Source: Aaosphaeria pasadenensis
Lineage: Eukaryota; Ascomycota; Dothideomycetes; Pleosporales
Assembly: GCA_022813625.1 (NCBI GenBank)
Contig: JAKLMB010000009.1
Span: 992,001 to 1,056,000 of the forward strand
Direction: 5' to 3'
Length of the DNA: 64,000 nt
The notes under the pieces are model-generated. The model saw nothing but the letters and a program-made list of their open reading frames with translations. It was not told where the DNA came from and made no database searches. Shown here one piece after another: positions 34,193 to 45,637 of this stretch. The position numbers and the translations under genes were made by a program. Within the stretch, counting starts at the first letter, position 1; each line of letters opens with the position of its first letter.

Positions 34193-36178
34193 AGATAGGG
34201 AGGACCCGTACCATCATACACGAAGAGGAGCTGCAGGACCAATATATATTTTCCTACCATGAATTATTCTGGTGTACGATGGGCGAGGCTTCCCGGAGGT
34301 TATGTGCAGCATAAGGAGAATCATAGAGTAATAGATCAGGACACGCAAGAGAGTTCAAAAGTCACCCACCTACCTCCGAAGGCCTATTGACAACAGCGAA
34401 AATCTACCTATTCCACCTGTGCGCCAATTGCGGGTCGTGCATGTAAGGCCCCTGACTATAGAGACATATCTACTCAACAGTATGAAATATAACACATGTG
34501 CGTCTTAGAGGATGCTTTACTGGAATGTATAGAATATTTTCCTGCGCAAGCGATTCATAACGATCGATGCTTGAACATTGAGAGAACAGGTGTTATGACA
34601 AAAAAACAATGGTCTTATCAAAAAGTGTACGTACGAAACGTGCAATTAAATGCGTGCATTAGGTAGCCTTCTCCAGAGATCTCTCTTCTAACAAAGTGAG
34701 ACTATTTCAACAATACTACGAAGCACAATTGGGGCGAGTACATCAACTTAGTGTGAAATTTAATGCGAACATGTTGCTAGATTGTTAGTAGGTTTGTTGG
34801 TTACCTTGCCTATTTCAAGAATCTTATTGCTTTAGGCCCTCAATACTGAGTTGAATAGGGTGGCGAATGGGTCCCAATTTCGGAAGGGGTTATGTTGGTG
34901 GACGTGTATAGAATTTACGCCTTATGTGAGTGAGACGATGTTGGCAATAGGCATGGATGTGGCTTAGAAGAGAATGGAACTGGTTATACGACAGTGGCCC
35001 CGCTCATGTCGTGTCACAGTTTTGACAGAAGGACAACTTCTCTGTGTAATTCATTACCATCCTTATTTCGTCTGATGGGGGATTATAGCTCTCACGATTA
35101 GATTTCTAGCTTGTCTAACGCCTATTATTCCTGCAATTTTTTTAGAAGCAAGAAGCTTTCTTTGTCGCTTTGCTCACGGTATGCCATGCTACAAAGGTCG
35201 TTTGTCCCACCAGCCGCCACCAAAAGAGCAAGGCATTGGGGCGCAAAGTCCGTTGTGTTCTCACAACAGTCTCAACCTTGCCACAGCATGCAGTGCCCAC
35301 TGCACGAAATCCGTCTTTTGTTGTTTGTTCTACTCCTGACCTTTCGGTGGCCCGTCTCGTGTCCAGTTGTCCATCACTTAGACCGAATGTAGTTAGAGGA
35401 TTAAAAACGAGGACGATTGCGAATCGTTCTTCACGTAATATTACTGCAACAAAACTCCTTGCACCTAGCAATTAACTGATTTTCCAGCTGAATTTGCTTG
35501 ATCTGGACTCTGGCACCTATATTACAGTACAATCCTTCGCGCATGTGGTCAAGTTCTCTGAACGTGCTGTGCCACAGTAGGCACATCATTCATCGCATCC
35601 ATCTGTACTTAAGCTTTACGATAAATGATCTCAGGAGGCAGGTAATGATCCTTTTCTGGCTGCGCCTGTCACATTCTTGCTCGATCAAGCCTGAAAACGG
35701 GATGCCTGCCGTATAGCATGTTTCACGGACATGACATGCTGGCTGATGGACAGGAGATTGCCGAGCTGTGGATTGTGAAACATTTGGTGCGACAGGGTCA
35801 ACGAACACCGTCGCCGACAATGTCCAATCAGAATGCTGATGCCGATAAGTCACGTGAGTACACTATCACCCAGATGTAAGGATTGGCGCCCATCCTCTCA
35901 ATGTTTGCAAACTAATACTTTGCCCTAGTAATCTTCTCGTATACAATCAGAAGAACTCGTGTCCATCGTCTTCCCTGTAGCATACATATAACTTGACGAC
36001 CTCCGCCGATCTGCACTCTTTTTTCCTTCAGTCAGTCGTTCTCATTCTTAAAACACAACACTCTTTGTCCGTTCTTGTTTGTCTATAGCAGAGCTATTGT
36101 TTATTATTACCTCCGTGGAAAATTTCCCTCATCCAACCTTTTGTGACCCATTTCTGTTACAATTTCAATATCTTCAAC
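34193..36178. other. Gene-poor stretch of 2 kb
   Basis: No gene can be supported. Two overlapping frames at 35142-35475, one on each strand, lack family resemblance and splice context. A CTGTGCCACA copy lies at 35567. The last 150 bases are T/C-rich and are probably promoter and leader of the secreted protein. Confidence 0.45.
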
Positions 36179-36799
36179 ATGATGATCAAGGCTTCTCTCC
36201 TCGCCGTTTGCACTTTCGCCCTAGGCGCAACCGCCATGCCATTTCCACAAGCAGCTCAGCCAGCCATCTGCGCATCCAAAATCGAGGCCATAGTTCCATC
36301 CACTGTCTCCTGCGCCAATGCCCAATTCCCAGAGGAATGCGCAGACTCTTCCCGCGCAGCACCAGCAATCTCTCGCTCCTTCACCAAGTACGGCATCAAC
36401 TCCAAGGGCGAACAGTCCGCTCTCGTCGCCCTCATGCTCTTCGAGTCCGGAAACTTCACCTTCAACAAGAACCACTTCCCCGGTGTCCCTGGCCAGGGCA
36501 CCAAGAACATGCAATCGCCAGCTTTCAACCTGCTATACGCGCAGAGCGTCTTCGACAACCACACTGTTGGGTACGCGCAGGCTCAGGGCCCCGAGGCTGT
36601 TCTGAGGTTGGTCAGCAACGACAATGAGTCGTTCGGTAGCGCGGCGTGGTTCTTGAGTTCGCAGTGCAATCAGACAGTCAGGGACTCGTTGGCTACTGGC
36701 ACCAAGGAGGGTTGGACTACGTTCTTGACCGGATGTGTTGGGACGACCGACACGCCGGAGCGTGACGCCGTTTGGGTTGCTACGAATGCTGTTTTGTAA
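36179..36799 (+). CDS. Small secreted protein, unknown
   Basis: A single-exon gene for a 206-residue protein beginning with a signal peptide (MMIKASLLAVCTFALGATAMP). The mature part has several cysteines (PAICAS, STVSCAN, PEECADS, SSQCNQT, LTGCVG), three N-glycosylation sites (NFT, NHT, NQT) and the segment EQSALVALMLFESGNFTFNKNHFPGVPGQGTKNMQSP. Its size and secretion fit a fungal extracellular protein or effector-like protein, but I do not recognise the family and assign no function. Confidence 0.8.
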   Translation: MMIKASLLAVCTFALGATAMPFPQAAQPAICASKIEAIVPSTVSCANAQFPEECADSSRAAPAISRSFTKYGINSKGEQSALVALMLFESGNFTFNKNHFPGVPGQGTKNMQSPAFNLLYAQSVFDNHTVGYAQAQGPEAVLRLVSNDNESFGSAAWFLSSQCNQTVRDSLATGTKEGWTTFLTGCVGTTDTPERDAVWVATNAVL

Positions 36800-37470
36800 A
36801 AGATTATCGCCGTGTTTGTCGCTATTGCGTCGTGTGGTGGGTTGTTTAAGCGCAGTTGTTGTTTGGATGAGCGTACATACATACCCTTCTTCTCTTCTTC
36901 GCCAATGTCGAATTGATTTTCTGTACGGTTCTTGATACCCTTCAATTGACCATGACTTCCATTGTTCATGTCTCTCATTTTGCCCACTTTCATGCCCACT
37001 TGTGTCTGCTACTGTGTTATTCGTCCGGTCGACTTTTCGGCCCATAAGCTATTAATGACCACGACAACTTCTTGTACCAGCGCATGAAAAAGGAAAGACA
37101 CCTTGAACCCCCTGTCAGCCAGACTAGGGTAGTCGCACGATGCATAGAGAACAAAACTCCTATCAGCAAATGTAATTGATAATTAGCGTTTCTGAACACA
37201 GCTGTCGGTTCTAGTTATTCCGATATTCTTGAGGCGATTGCCGCGACACAAGATGAATAACCTTAGTAGCAAGACGTCAAGCATTGTTACTAGGCATTTA
37301 TCGGAGGCTCTAGATATAAAGTTATTTCCCAATGATGTGAAAAGTGGCTTATTCTTGGCCCAACCTTAATTCTTAAGCGAGGACGATGTAGGCCACGACA
37401 GAACCACCTGCATGAACGCATCGCCACCACCCATCAGCCATGTAGCATGACCAAGAGCAACCGCATTGAA
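36800..37470. other. Intergenic, convergent
   Basis: 670 bases between the 3' ends of the secreted-protein gene and the C2H2 regulator. T-rich 3' sequence; no gene. Confidence 0.45.
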
Positions 37471-40215
37471 TCATTGCAGCGCCTTGATATATTTCTCCAA
37501 ACCCAGCCCCAGGTTCACGATGAAATGCCACTGTGTATTACCCCTAAAAAACCGACTCCAAATATTCATGACCGCAAGGCCCAATTGGTAAGGGTCGTCC
37601 GAAACAGCCAAGACATCCACGCCTCGATCAGCGTCGTCGAAATCGACAACAGCATATGCTTCCTTGATGATGCAGCGCACCCAATGGAGAATCCGCTCTT
37701 CCGACCCTGATGCAGCAGTAGCCCATTCGTTAGCGACATTTCACTCGATAGGAAAGGGGGGGGGGGGGGGGGGGGAAAGGGTAGCTCAGCTTACTAGACA
37801 ACGACCCATCCTGCAACGGCTTCGGCAGCGAACAAAGCCATTTCCCCAGGAAGATCGCACAGTCGAAACTCGAAATCGCATGCTGGACGCTCCAAAAGAA
37901 CGCCTGGCTCCTCGCGACGCGGTCGATCCCGAGCCGGACGGGGATGCTGAGCGCGTGCGTCGAGTACAAGAGAGCTGACAGGAGGTTGTCGTTGCGCTCG
38001 ATCTCCGGCGCCTGCGCTAGGCCCGCGGCGATTACGTCCGGGTCGCGCGACTCGAGGTGTCGGTGCCCGCCGATGTTGAGCGAGAGGCGGACGTAGGCAA
38101 TGGTGAGAAGGGCGCTGGATGTGAAGGGTATGGGGCCGCTTTCGTTGTTGGGATCGAGGATCGATTCGGGCGTCTGCTGCCATAGTGATGTCCAGGAGCG
38201 AAGCGCGCGTCTGAGGACGAGATGTGGTTAGTATGTGTAATTGGGGAAAGGATGGAATAGCGAACATACCCTATTATTTGGAGTTCGGCCCCAGAAATAT
38301 CGCCCAGCGAGAGCGCGGGGACTGACAGCTCCCGAACAACGTGAATGCGCTGTAGAAGTGCGTGGAGGAGGATGTAGTTACCAAGTGGACTCGGTATTGG
38401 CTGCAAAGACTCCGCACCTCCCGATCCTTGCAAGAGAATCGATAGTGCATCTTGGAAATACATTTGGTCTTCCTTTCCGTCGCGTCTGAGTGCGGCCCAA
38501 CGTGTGGCGCTGCGGGCCTGCCACTCAGGCGTCGAATGAGGCAGTCTCAGATGCAACTCGCTGCTCCATAGTATCGGGTGGGTGTTGTATGCGATGCTGT
38601 GGACGTTCATGTAGCAGAATGTGACGAGTTTCGTACGCCTGGCGGATTCTTGCTGCACCCAATGATCCCACATTGCGGATTTGGAGGATGAGATCTCTGT
38701 GGATGTGGGGTCCTCCCTGAGACCAATATCCCGCAAACAATGGACTAGTAGGCCCCTCAGCGCAAATGCTTGCTGTAGATATACCTTCTTATCCCACGTT
38801 GCGTACCCGACTAGGATTAGAAGAGTCTTCGCCATATCGAGCGGGGACCAGGGCCCAAATCGTCGTGCATTGGGCTCTGCATCAGGAGAGAAGATGGTCG
38901 CCGAAGCAGTAAAAGCCAGGGTCTGCGGGCCAAAGTGAGATTCCTCCTGTCGTAGGCGGTAGAATACAATGGCCTTCGCTGTGTTGAACAGATTTTGAGA
39001 GCTCTTTTTCTCAAAACAGTATTGCGCGCCCGCCGCGCACATGGCAAGAGTCAGCTCCAGAGGGGAGCATGATGGCTTATAGGTCGGTTCGTGGATGAAA
39101 GGGAAGTGGGAATGAAACCCCCCGAAGAAAGCCGTGATGTACCTTGTCAACGTATGCCGAGAAGGTATTTCAAATTCGGCTATTGGAGAAGGGAGGCTTT
39201 GGAGTAACGTGATCAAGAAATGTCGGTGATCGTCGGTGACATTGTACGTGCCATCCCTCGTTCTTGTGCCTCCGACGTCTATATATCAGAATGTTAGAGA
39301 GGCACGATGGCATAACGGTGGGTAATGTCTCTTACCATCGCCAGTTTGCGAACCAAGATGGACCTGGTCATCGGCCGGCGCTGATGGCAGCCAGGTGCTG
39401 AATGGAGTGCCAGGATCTTCAGGTCGCGATGAGCGTGAAGTCTCTGGCTCTCTAGAATGCCGTCGCGAATCATTGCGCGAATCGTGATGTGAGTCAATTG
39501 CGTGCAGCCACTCAAAGTCGTACTCGGGTGTCCATTGAGCCGACAAGCCAACACCATCAATGAAGTTTACAAAGTCACGGAAATCATCGACATGCCCATC
39601 GTCTTGCGGCTGGTGATGATTGACTTGGAAGAGGTCTTTGGGTAGGTCAGACATGCATTCAATTGGTGAACAAGGGTGCGTGGAGATACCTTTAGGACTA
39701 GGCTCGGGTTGCGGATGATGGTATAATGGACTGGATGCGACGGGCGGAACAATGTGATCGCGTGGATCTCGGGCAATGAGATACGGATCGTCAGCTCGCA
39801 CGGCAGCAATGTTCATACCATTGTGTTGTAAATTTTGGCCGCCTGAAGAGGTGTGCGGTTGTATCAAATCTCGTTGCTGGGGTTCGTGCGGGTGCGGCGT
39901 ACGAGGCGTCGACGACCGGATCTCAAGGGACTCGACGGAATCACTATGGTGCGTGATACGCCAATGCCTTGTGAGAAGGTCGCGACGGGTGAACGTCGCC
40001 CCGCAGACACATGAATACGGTTTCTCTCTAGTATCTGCAAGCAATTAGCTATCGCGTAACTCTTGAGTCCCACCAAGTTGGAGTGACTCCTCTCGTCTCG
40101 TCTCTACTTCTTCTTTTTCAGGGGACTGACGGGTACGCAGATGGCGGGTCAAATGCTCGGCACGCTTGAAGGACCGAGAACAATGCACACACGTGTGATT
40201 TGTTTTATTGACCAT
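37471..40215 (-). CDS. C2H2 zinc-finger regulator with fungal transcription factor domain
   Basis: An 814-residue nuclear regulator in five exons: 40131-40215, 39336-40034, 38270-39278, 37795-38210 and 37471-37706. Two C2H2 fingers sit at the very N-terminus: CVHCSRSFKRAEHLTRHLRTH and CVCGATFTRRDLLTRHWRITH; the first intron falls in the linker THTREKPY, which supports the splice. A His/Pro/Asp-rich middle follows, then a fungal_trans-type region (TRYITAFFGGFHSHFPFIHEPTYKPS, RGLLVHCLRDIGLR, YCYMNVHSIAYNTHPILWSSELHLRLP). The fourth intron carries a 20-base poly-C tract on the coding strand. The gene is divergent from the SDR of the cluster and the shared promoter is rich in TTGGAGT, so I infer it is the cluster regulator and may control itself. 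Confidence 0.88.
37756..37775. repeat. Homopolymer of 20 G
   Basis: An uninterrupted G run on the plus strand inside the fourth intron of the C2H2 regulator, where it is a poly-C tract. Its length is likely polymorphic or uncertain in the assembly. Confidence 0.95.
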
Positions 40216-40873
40216 CTGAGGTTACTCCAAATGGCCGTTTTGAATCCACCGGGGACGTCAAATTGGAGATTCGTCAATAACAGAACATGTCATGTCATCA
40301 GGATTGTGTGCTAAAATTATTGGAAGATGTGGATGTTTGGAGTGATGGAGATGGATGGGGAAAGGGTTGAGTGAAACAGAGTGGACACACGCGGCGACAC
40401 TAAACACAGGGAAATTCCGACTCGGCGCACATGATTGTCAGAGTACGAGGGCACTTGGACGCGCTAGGAGAATTAACTCCTCCAGGAATGGTAAAGTGTT
40501 ATCTATCAAGAAGTGGAGGTGGCAATGGGATTCATTCATCTACTCCAAGTAGTTGGAGTCGCCTCCCAGTTCCATAGGTCTTCTACCTGCTCTACAGCAT
40601 CGACTTACTCCAATGTCTACTCCAAGACACAGAAACCCCGCCATTATCCATCGTGGAATGTATTGACCCCATGTCTTCTGGCTTGCTACCTAGCGTCACG
40701 ATACCAATGTTATCCACAACGGTCTGTCTCTCTTTAAGCTAACTAGCAGCCAAGCCATAGCAAGCTACTCTATCCTATGCGCACAGTAGTTGAGGAGATA
40801 CTCCTCAAATTCTCTTGACTTTTACTAGAGCTTGCGCAATCTGTTGAACACTATCAATCCTCAATTCTACAAA
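40216..40873. promoter_or_regulatory. Divergent promoter with six TTGGAGT/ACTCCAA sites
   Basis: The 658 bases between the C2H2 regulator and the SDR. ACTCCAA lies at 40224, 40542, 40607 and 40619, and TTGGAGT at 40337 and 40553. The pair 40542/40553 forms an inverted repeat with a four-base spacer (ACTCCAAGTAGTTGGAGT). Repetition in both orientations suggests binding sites for a cluster regulator. Confidence 0.65.
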
Positions 40874-41784
40874 ATGGCATCAACAATGGATCAACTTACT
40901 GGTGTTGCAGCCATTACCGGTGCCGGAGGAACAGGTGAATAGAATCGATGATCATGCGTAATGTCTAATGCGTTAACATTTCAAAGGCATCGGTGCAGCA
41001 GTCGCACAAGGATTTGCAAGATCCGGCTGCACGAGGATAGCGATTACAGACATCAACCCGGACTCACTCAATGCAACGCAAAATGCCATATTAAAAATCA
41101 ACCCAGACATTGACGTATTTCTCAAACATGGCGATGTCGCCGATGAGGGCTTCGTCGACTCTTTCTTTGACAGTGTTTTCGAGAAGTTCTCGCGCCTCGA
41201 TTACGCTGTGAATTGCGCGGGCATCCTGGGAGGCGATATGATCAAAGCCGTTGAAATGACAATGGACCAATTCGACCGCTTGAACAATATCAACTACCGA
41301 GGCTCGTGGCTGTGTTGCAGAGCACAATTGAGGAACATGTTGAAGCAAGAGCCTCTCCCCGAGTCTGCCGTGCAGAGAGGATCTATCGTCAACATCGCCA
41401 GTCAACTAGGCATAGTCGCAAGGCCTGGTGCAGGTATGTTTCTTGAATCATTTGATCCTTTGTCTCCATGCTTACAAAATTCGTGTAGCTGCATACTGCG
41501 CTTCAAAAGCTGCTATCATCAACATGACTCGGTCAAATGCTATTGACTATTCGGACAAGGGCATCAGAGTCAATTGTGTCTGCCCAGGTGTAATTGAGAC
41601 ACCTATGACTAGTTCTACTCCAGAGATCGTCGAAGCCCTCAGACCAGCGATCGACATTGCGCCAATGAAGAGAATGGGAAAGCCTGACGAAGTTGCCAAT
41701 GCTGTCTTATTTTTATGTTCATCCAAGTCGTCATTCGTTCAGGGCCACGCTTTAGTAGTAGACGGGGGTTATACTATCAATTAA
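40874..41784 (+). CDS. Short-chain dehydrogenase/reductase of the cluster
   Basis: A 267-residue NAD(P)-dependent dehydrogenase in three exons: 40874-40934, 40987-41433 and 41489-41784. The first intron interrupts the cofactor loop, restored as TGAGGTGIG. Other marks are ITDINPDS (an aspartate after the second strand, favouring NAD), YAVNCAGILGG, SIVNIASQLG with the catalytic serine, YCASKAA with Tyr and Lys, and the end GHALVVDGGYTIN. Close family members oxidise sugars, sugar acids or their keto-deoxy derivatives. Beside an L-fuconate dehydratase gene, oxidation of a deoxy sugar or a 2-keto-3-deoxy acid is a reasonable inference, not shown by sequence alone. Confidence 0.9.
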
Positions 41785-41900
41785 AGACTCATCTCGAATT
41801 CAATGAAAACAAAATTGTAAAAATGCCATCATATTCTTCAATCGTAAATTTCGATACTATACATGGTTACCCCGATGCTATGCTTGCTTATATACATTGA

Positions 41901-43639
41901 CTATAACTTCGTATGCAGTTTCTGCTCTTTTACATCTGGTACGCCTATCTCTCTCCACTCATTTGCAGACTCCCATGCATAAGCTGCATCCAGAATCTTT
42001 TGTTCCTGCCACAGACCTGACACCAGCTGCATGCCCACAGGCAGCAAAATGCTATCATCGACATGAGAAGGTGCAAAGCCGACTGGTAATGACATTGCAG
42101 GATGGCCGGTAACATCAAAAATGGCAGTGTTTGTTGTTATTCCCATACTTGGTTTCAAAGCAGACATGGGCGAGTCCCCTCGTTTCCAATCGACGTTGGC
42201 GGGAGCAACAGTAGGTGTAGTGGGCATAACAATGATGTCGTATTCCTGGAATAGTTTCTCGTACGAATCCTTGATTTGCTGTGCGATGTTCATGGTCTTG
42301 ACGTAGAGTCCGGGGTAATTTTTCATCAGGGATAATCCGTTGATTATAGTGTTTTTCGTTGACGGAAATAGTTTCTGGAATGTCTCGTTTGTCCATGGTT
42401 GACGGGCCTCCTCGTATTTTGTAGAGAAAAGACCTCTCCGGCCGTTGGCGTATCCTAATAAGCCAAAAGTGCCGGCAAAGCGCTGCTGAATCGTCCAAAT
42501 TGCTGGTCCCTCCAAATGTAACGGCAATGACACCTCTTCAACGGTTGCGCCGAGCTTTACAAAGCCATCGACGGCATTCTGAACGGTTCTTTTGACATCT
42601 GCGTTCACCAGTCGATGTTCGAATCCCTCGACAAGGACTCCGATCTTCATGCCGGCGACTGACGATCGAAGATTCTTAGCATAATTTGATGTTCCGTGAA
42701 CATGGGATCCAAGCGTCCGGTCGTCGAAATCGTCTTTGCCGCTGATAGCATCAAGACATGAAGCCACGTCTGTCACTGTTCTAGTAATCGGTCCAGCATG
42801 ATCGTTGATAGGATCGCCGCTACCCATTCCCGTATATGGCACCAGGCCATGTGTAGGTTTCAGTCCAACGCCTGTAGAGAGTCAGATTAGATGTATCAAA
42901 TTTAGCGGAATTGGTATACATACAACCACAAAATGACGAAGGCACTCTGATGCTTCCACCTTGATCGGCGCCAATTGCGATGTCGACCAAACCGGAGCCG
43001 ACCAGCGCAGAGCCGCCAGATGTGCTTCCACCCGCGGAATAACCTGCAGCATAGGGATTGTGAACAGTTCCTTGCGCGCTTGTAAATGATGAGGTTGAAT
43101 TGCAGAAGTTCTCGCATATGGTCGTTCCCACAATGTTCACACCAGCGTCTAAAGCCCGCGTGACGACTGTTGCATCGGCTTCCGGTGTCCAAGCAGGAAC
43201 GGCGTCCGTTCCAAAGAATTGTGGCACGCCGGCGACATTGACATTGTCTTTCAGGCATAAAGTTTTGCCTTTCAGCAATTTGCCATTTGGATTGCCTTGG
43301 ATAAAGAACTTGTGCGCCCACGCATTGCCGAATTCTTGCTCCTCAGTCGACGGGCGATGCACATTTTGACGAGGATACTTTTCCATATCGGTACAAGCTA
43401 TGTAATCGGGTAACGCGAGAACATGCTCGGCAACATCGTGAACGGCCGCCAGTAATTGATGGTATTCACCAGATTCCGCTACGCGTATGCCTTCAGTGAC
43501 GCCGATGCTCTCTAATAATGTTTCAACATCGCCTTGTGTCACAAGATCCTGGCTTTAAATCGATTAGTTATTTCTTAATCTCTTTAATTTGTTGAATCTT
43601 GAATACGCACTTTATGGGGGAGTCGAAGAAAACAGACAT
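41901..43639 (-). CDS. Amidase (amidase-signature family)
   Basis: A 542-residue amide hydrolase in three exons: 43611-43639, 42924-43552 and 41901-42871. The tiny first exon encodes MSVFFDSPI and its ATG restores a proper start for a frame that otherwise lacks one. The Ser-cisSer-Lys triad is intact: lysine in LCLKDNVNVAGV (about 111), the Gly/Ser-rich GYSAGGSTSGGSALVGSG (cis-Ser near 188) and GADQGGSIRVPSSFCGCVG (nucleophile near 210). There is no signal peptide, so it acts in the cell. Its 3' end is 117 bases from that of the SDR and its promoter holds a perfect inverted repeat of the cluster motif. The substrate is unknown; aryl, acyl or half-amides are possible. Confidence 0.9.
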
Positions 43640-44009
43640 GATCAACGCCAATGGGTATATTAATCGTTCAAATTTGCAAAAGAAGGACAGTTCGATGTAA
43701 TGACAATGTCCAAAATTGTTGCAGCGCCTCGAGATATAGTATTGACTCGCGGAAAGGCCAAAGTCACTAATTAGTGCTGCTCGGAATTAGTTGGAGGCCT
43801 GTCGCGCAATTGTGGCGATGTGGGAATGGGCTGTGGGTCGGCAGTTGGAGTCGCTGGTGTTCGACTCCAACTCCTACTACCGCCAGACACAGGCCCATTA
43901 ACAATGAGCTACTGTGGAGAATATAACTAAGTAGACATAATTTAAATCTCTAGATAGGCTGAACTAAATGTTTGAATTCAATAAGTTTCAATTTGACACA
44001 TAAATTCTA
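43640..44009. promoter_or_regulatory. Amidase promoter with perfect inverted repeat
   Basis: 370 bases upstream of the amidase. GTTGGAGTCG at 43844-43853 and its exact reverse complement CGACTCCAAC at 43862-43871 are separated by eight bases; a further TTGGAGG lies at 43791. This is the best candidate dimeric site for the cluster regulator. Confidence 0.65.
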
Positions 44010-45215
44010 TCAATTTGTGTTGTCCTTCCCTATTCTGATAACCAGTCTGCCTTTTCTAGACCTATCCGCAAATGCCTTCGCAACGTTGGGAATTTGATCA
44101 AAGTCGAGAATGGTAAGATGCGATCTAATGTCCTTCTCGGCAACTATTGCCAGCATATCCTTTACCTGCTCAGCGCTGGAGACATAGCTACCACGAATTG
44201 TAAGCTCGTTGAAAACCATTGCCTCAGAATCGAACCGCCATTTCTCTTTCGGCAGTCCCAATGGTACCATCACACCCCGAGACCCCAACTGTTGGAGACA
44301 CCACGCGTTTGCTTCGATAGAGTCCATACAGACTACTATTCCAGCCAAGCCTTCGCCAGCTGTGAAATCCAGTATTGTTTGGTGAGCATCAGCATGTGAG
44401 GAGTTCACCACTTGGTCGGGTTGCAAATGAGCTGGCAGGTCAGACGCCAATTGACAACCTTCATCGCGATTGTCGATAGCTACAGTTTTGAAACCCATAG
44501 CTTTTGCCAATTGAATTGCAAGGTGACCTACACCTCCAATGCCGGCAACAGCAACGGCTTCGCCGGGCTGGACATCTGGTAGCAACTTCTGCAACGCGCC
44601 CCAAGCAGTCGCCTACGGTTCTGTTAGATAACGATAACTAATCTATTGCGGGAATCTTACACCTGCGCACATGAGCGGTGCTCCTTGCTCAAATGATATT
44701 CCATCAGGCAGACGAATTGTCGTCTCGGGGTCAGCTAGCATATACTGTGCAAATGCCCCATCATGTTTGAACCCAGCCATCTGTCTTCGCTGACAGAAAC
44801 GTGGGTCTGTTCTGGAATGTCTACGTAGGTGCTGGAGACATCCTACACAGGCCCTGCAAGCATTCTTGAAATTGAGGACGCCGACGCGATCTCCAACTCT
44901 CCATGAATCCTGTACCTGCAAGCCAACTTTTACAATCCTACCAGCAGGCTCATGCGAAGGTATCATGGGTAGATCAGCCACGAATTGTCCCTGCAGTACC
45001 TGAACATCTGAGTGGCAGAAGCCCGCGGCGAAGACTTCAACCAGAAGGTCATGATCACCACATTCTGGAACGGGCACTTCGCATAGCTGGTAAGGCTTGC
45101 TGTACTGGTATCTAAATCAGCAAGCCCTATCTTGCAACTCGTTTGCGCAATTACATACCTCTACAATCTGTGCGGCTCGCATGTGTTGAGCTCCTGCGAT
45201 TTCTTGATTGTCCAT
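44010..45215 (-). CDS. Zinc-dependent alcohol dehydrogenase
   Basis: A 367-residue medium-chain alcohol dehydrogenase in three exons: 45159-45215, 44661-45104 and 44010-44612. For the first intron I chose the acceptor at 45105; the nearer one shifts the frame. Zinc and cofactor marks are GFCHSDVQVLQG (catalytic Cys), SHEPAGRIVKVG, NACRACVGCLQHLRRHSRTDPRFC (structural zinc cysteines with a long last spacing usual in this fungal subgroup), LMCAGATAWGAL and AGIGGVGHLAIQLAK. VAIDNRD after the second strand favours NAD. It is divergent from the deacetylase-family gene and shares its promoter, so joint expression is likely. Confidence 0.9.
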
Positions 45216-45637
45216 TGTTTCCGTTCCTCCAAAATTATACTAAAGCAAACGTTTTAGTCCTACGGAGTTATCTTAGGTAGTATTTTATCTCTGTATCGCT
45301 TGAACAGCGAAGGCCTGGATAGATACGGTTCATTTCGCGTTGGTCTCGGAGACAGACTGCGAGGAGTGGAGTAAGTTGGAGACAATTCTTCTTTCCAGCA
45401 CTAAGCGAAGCTTGCTATCAACCAGCACTCCAATTTGCCCCGCTCCAACCCTGTCGTCTCCGCAATCACATCCGAATGATCACTACTACAGATAACATCG
45501 CCGGTTCTCATGTTCGTACGTACATGAACAATTGTCCGACTTTGAACATTCACGCACAATCCATTCGTTCTTCGTATCATCAGTAAGAGCGTGCTGCCCT
45601 CTCGTCTTCCTTTTACGACTTCCACATTTAGAGCAAC
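45216..45637. promoter_or_regulatory. Divergent promoter, ADH / deacetylase-family hydrolase
   Basis: 422 bases with ACTCCAA at 45427 and the related GTTGGAGA (45375) and GCTCCAAC (45442), spaced as in the other cluster promoters. Confidence 0.55.

Noticed and set aside
35142..35475. Two overlapping frames, one on each strand, of about 100 codons
   Set aside because: Neither has protein-like patterns, splice signals or promoter context; opposite-strand overlap is typical of chance frames.
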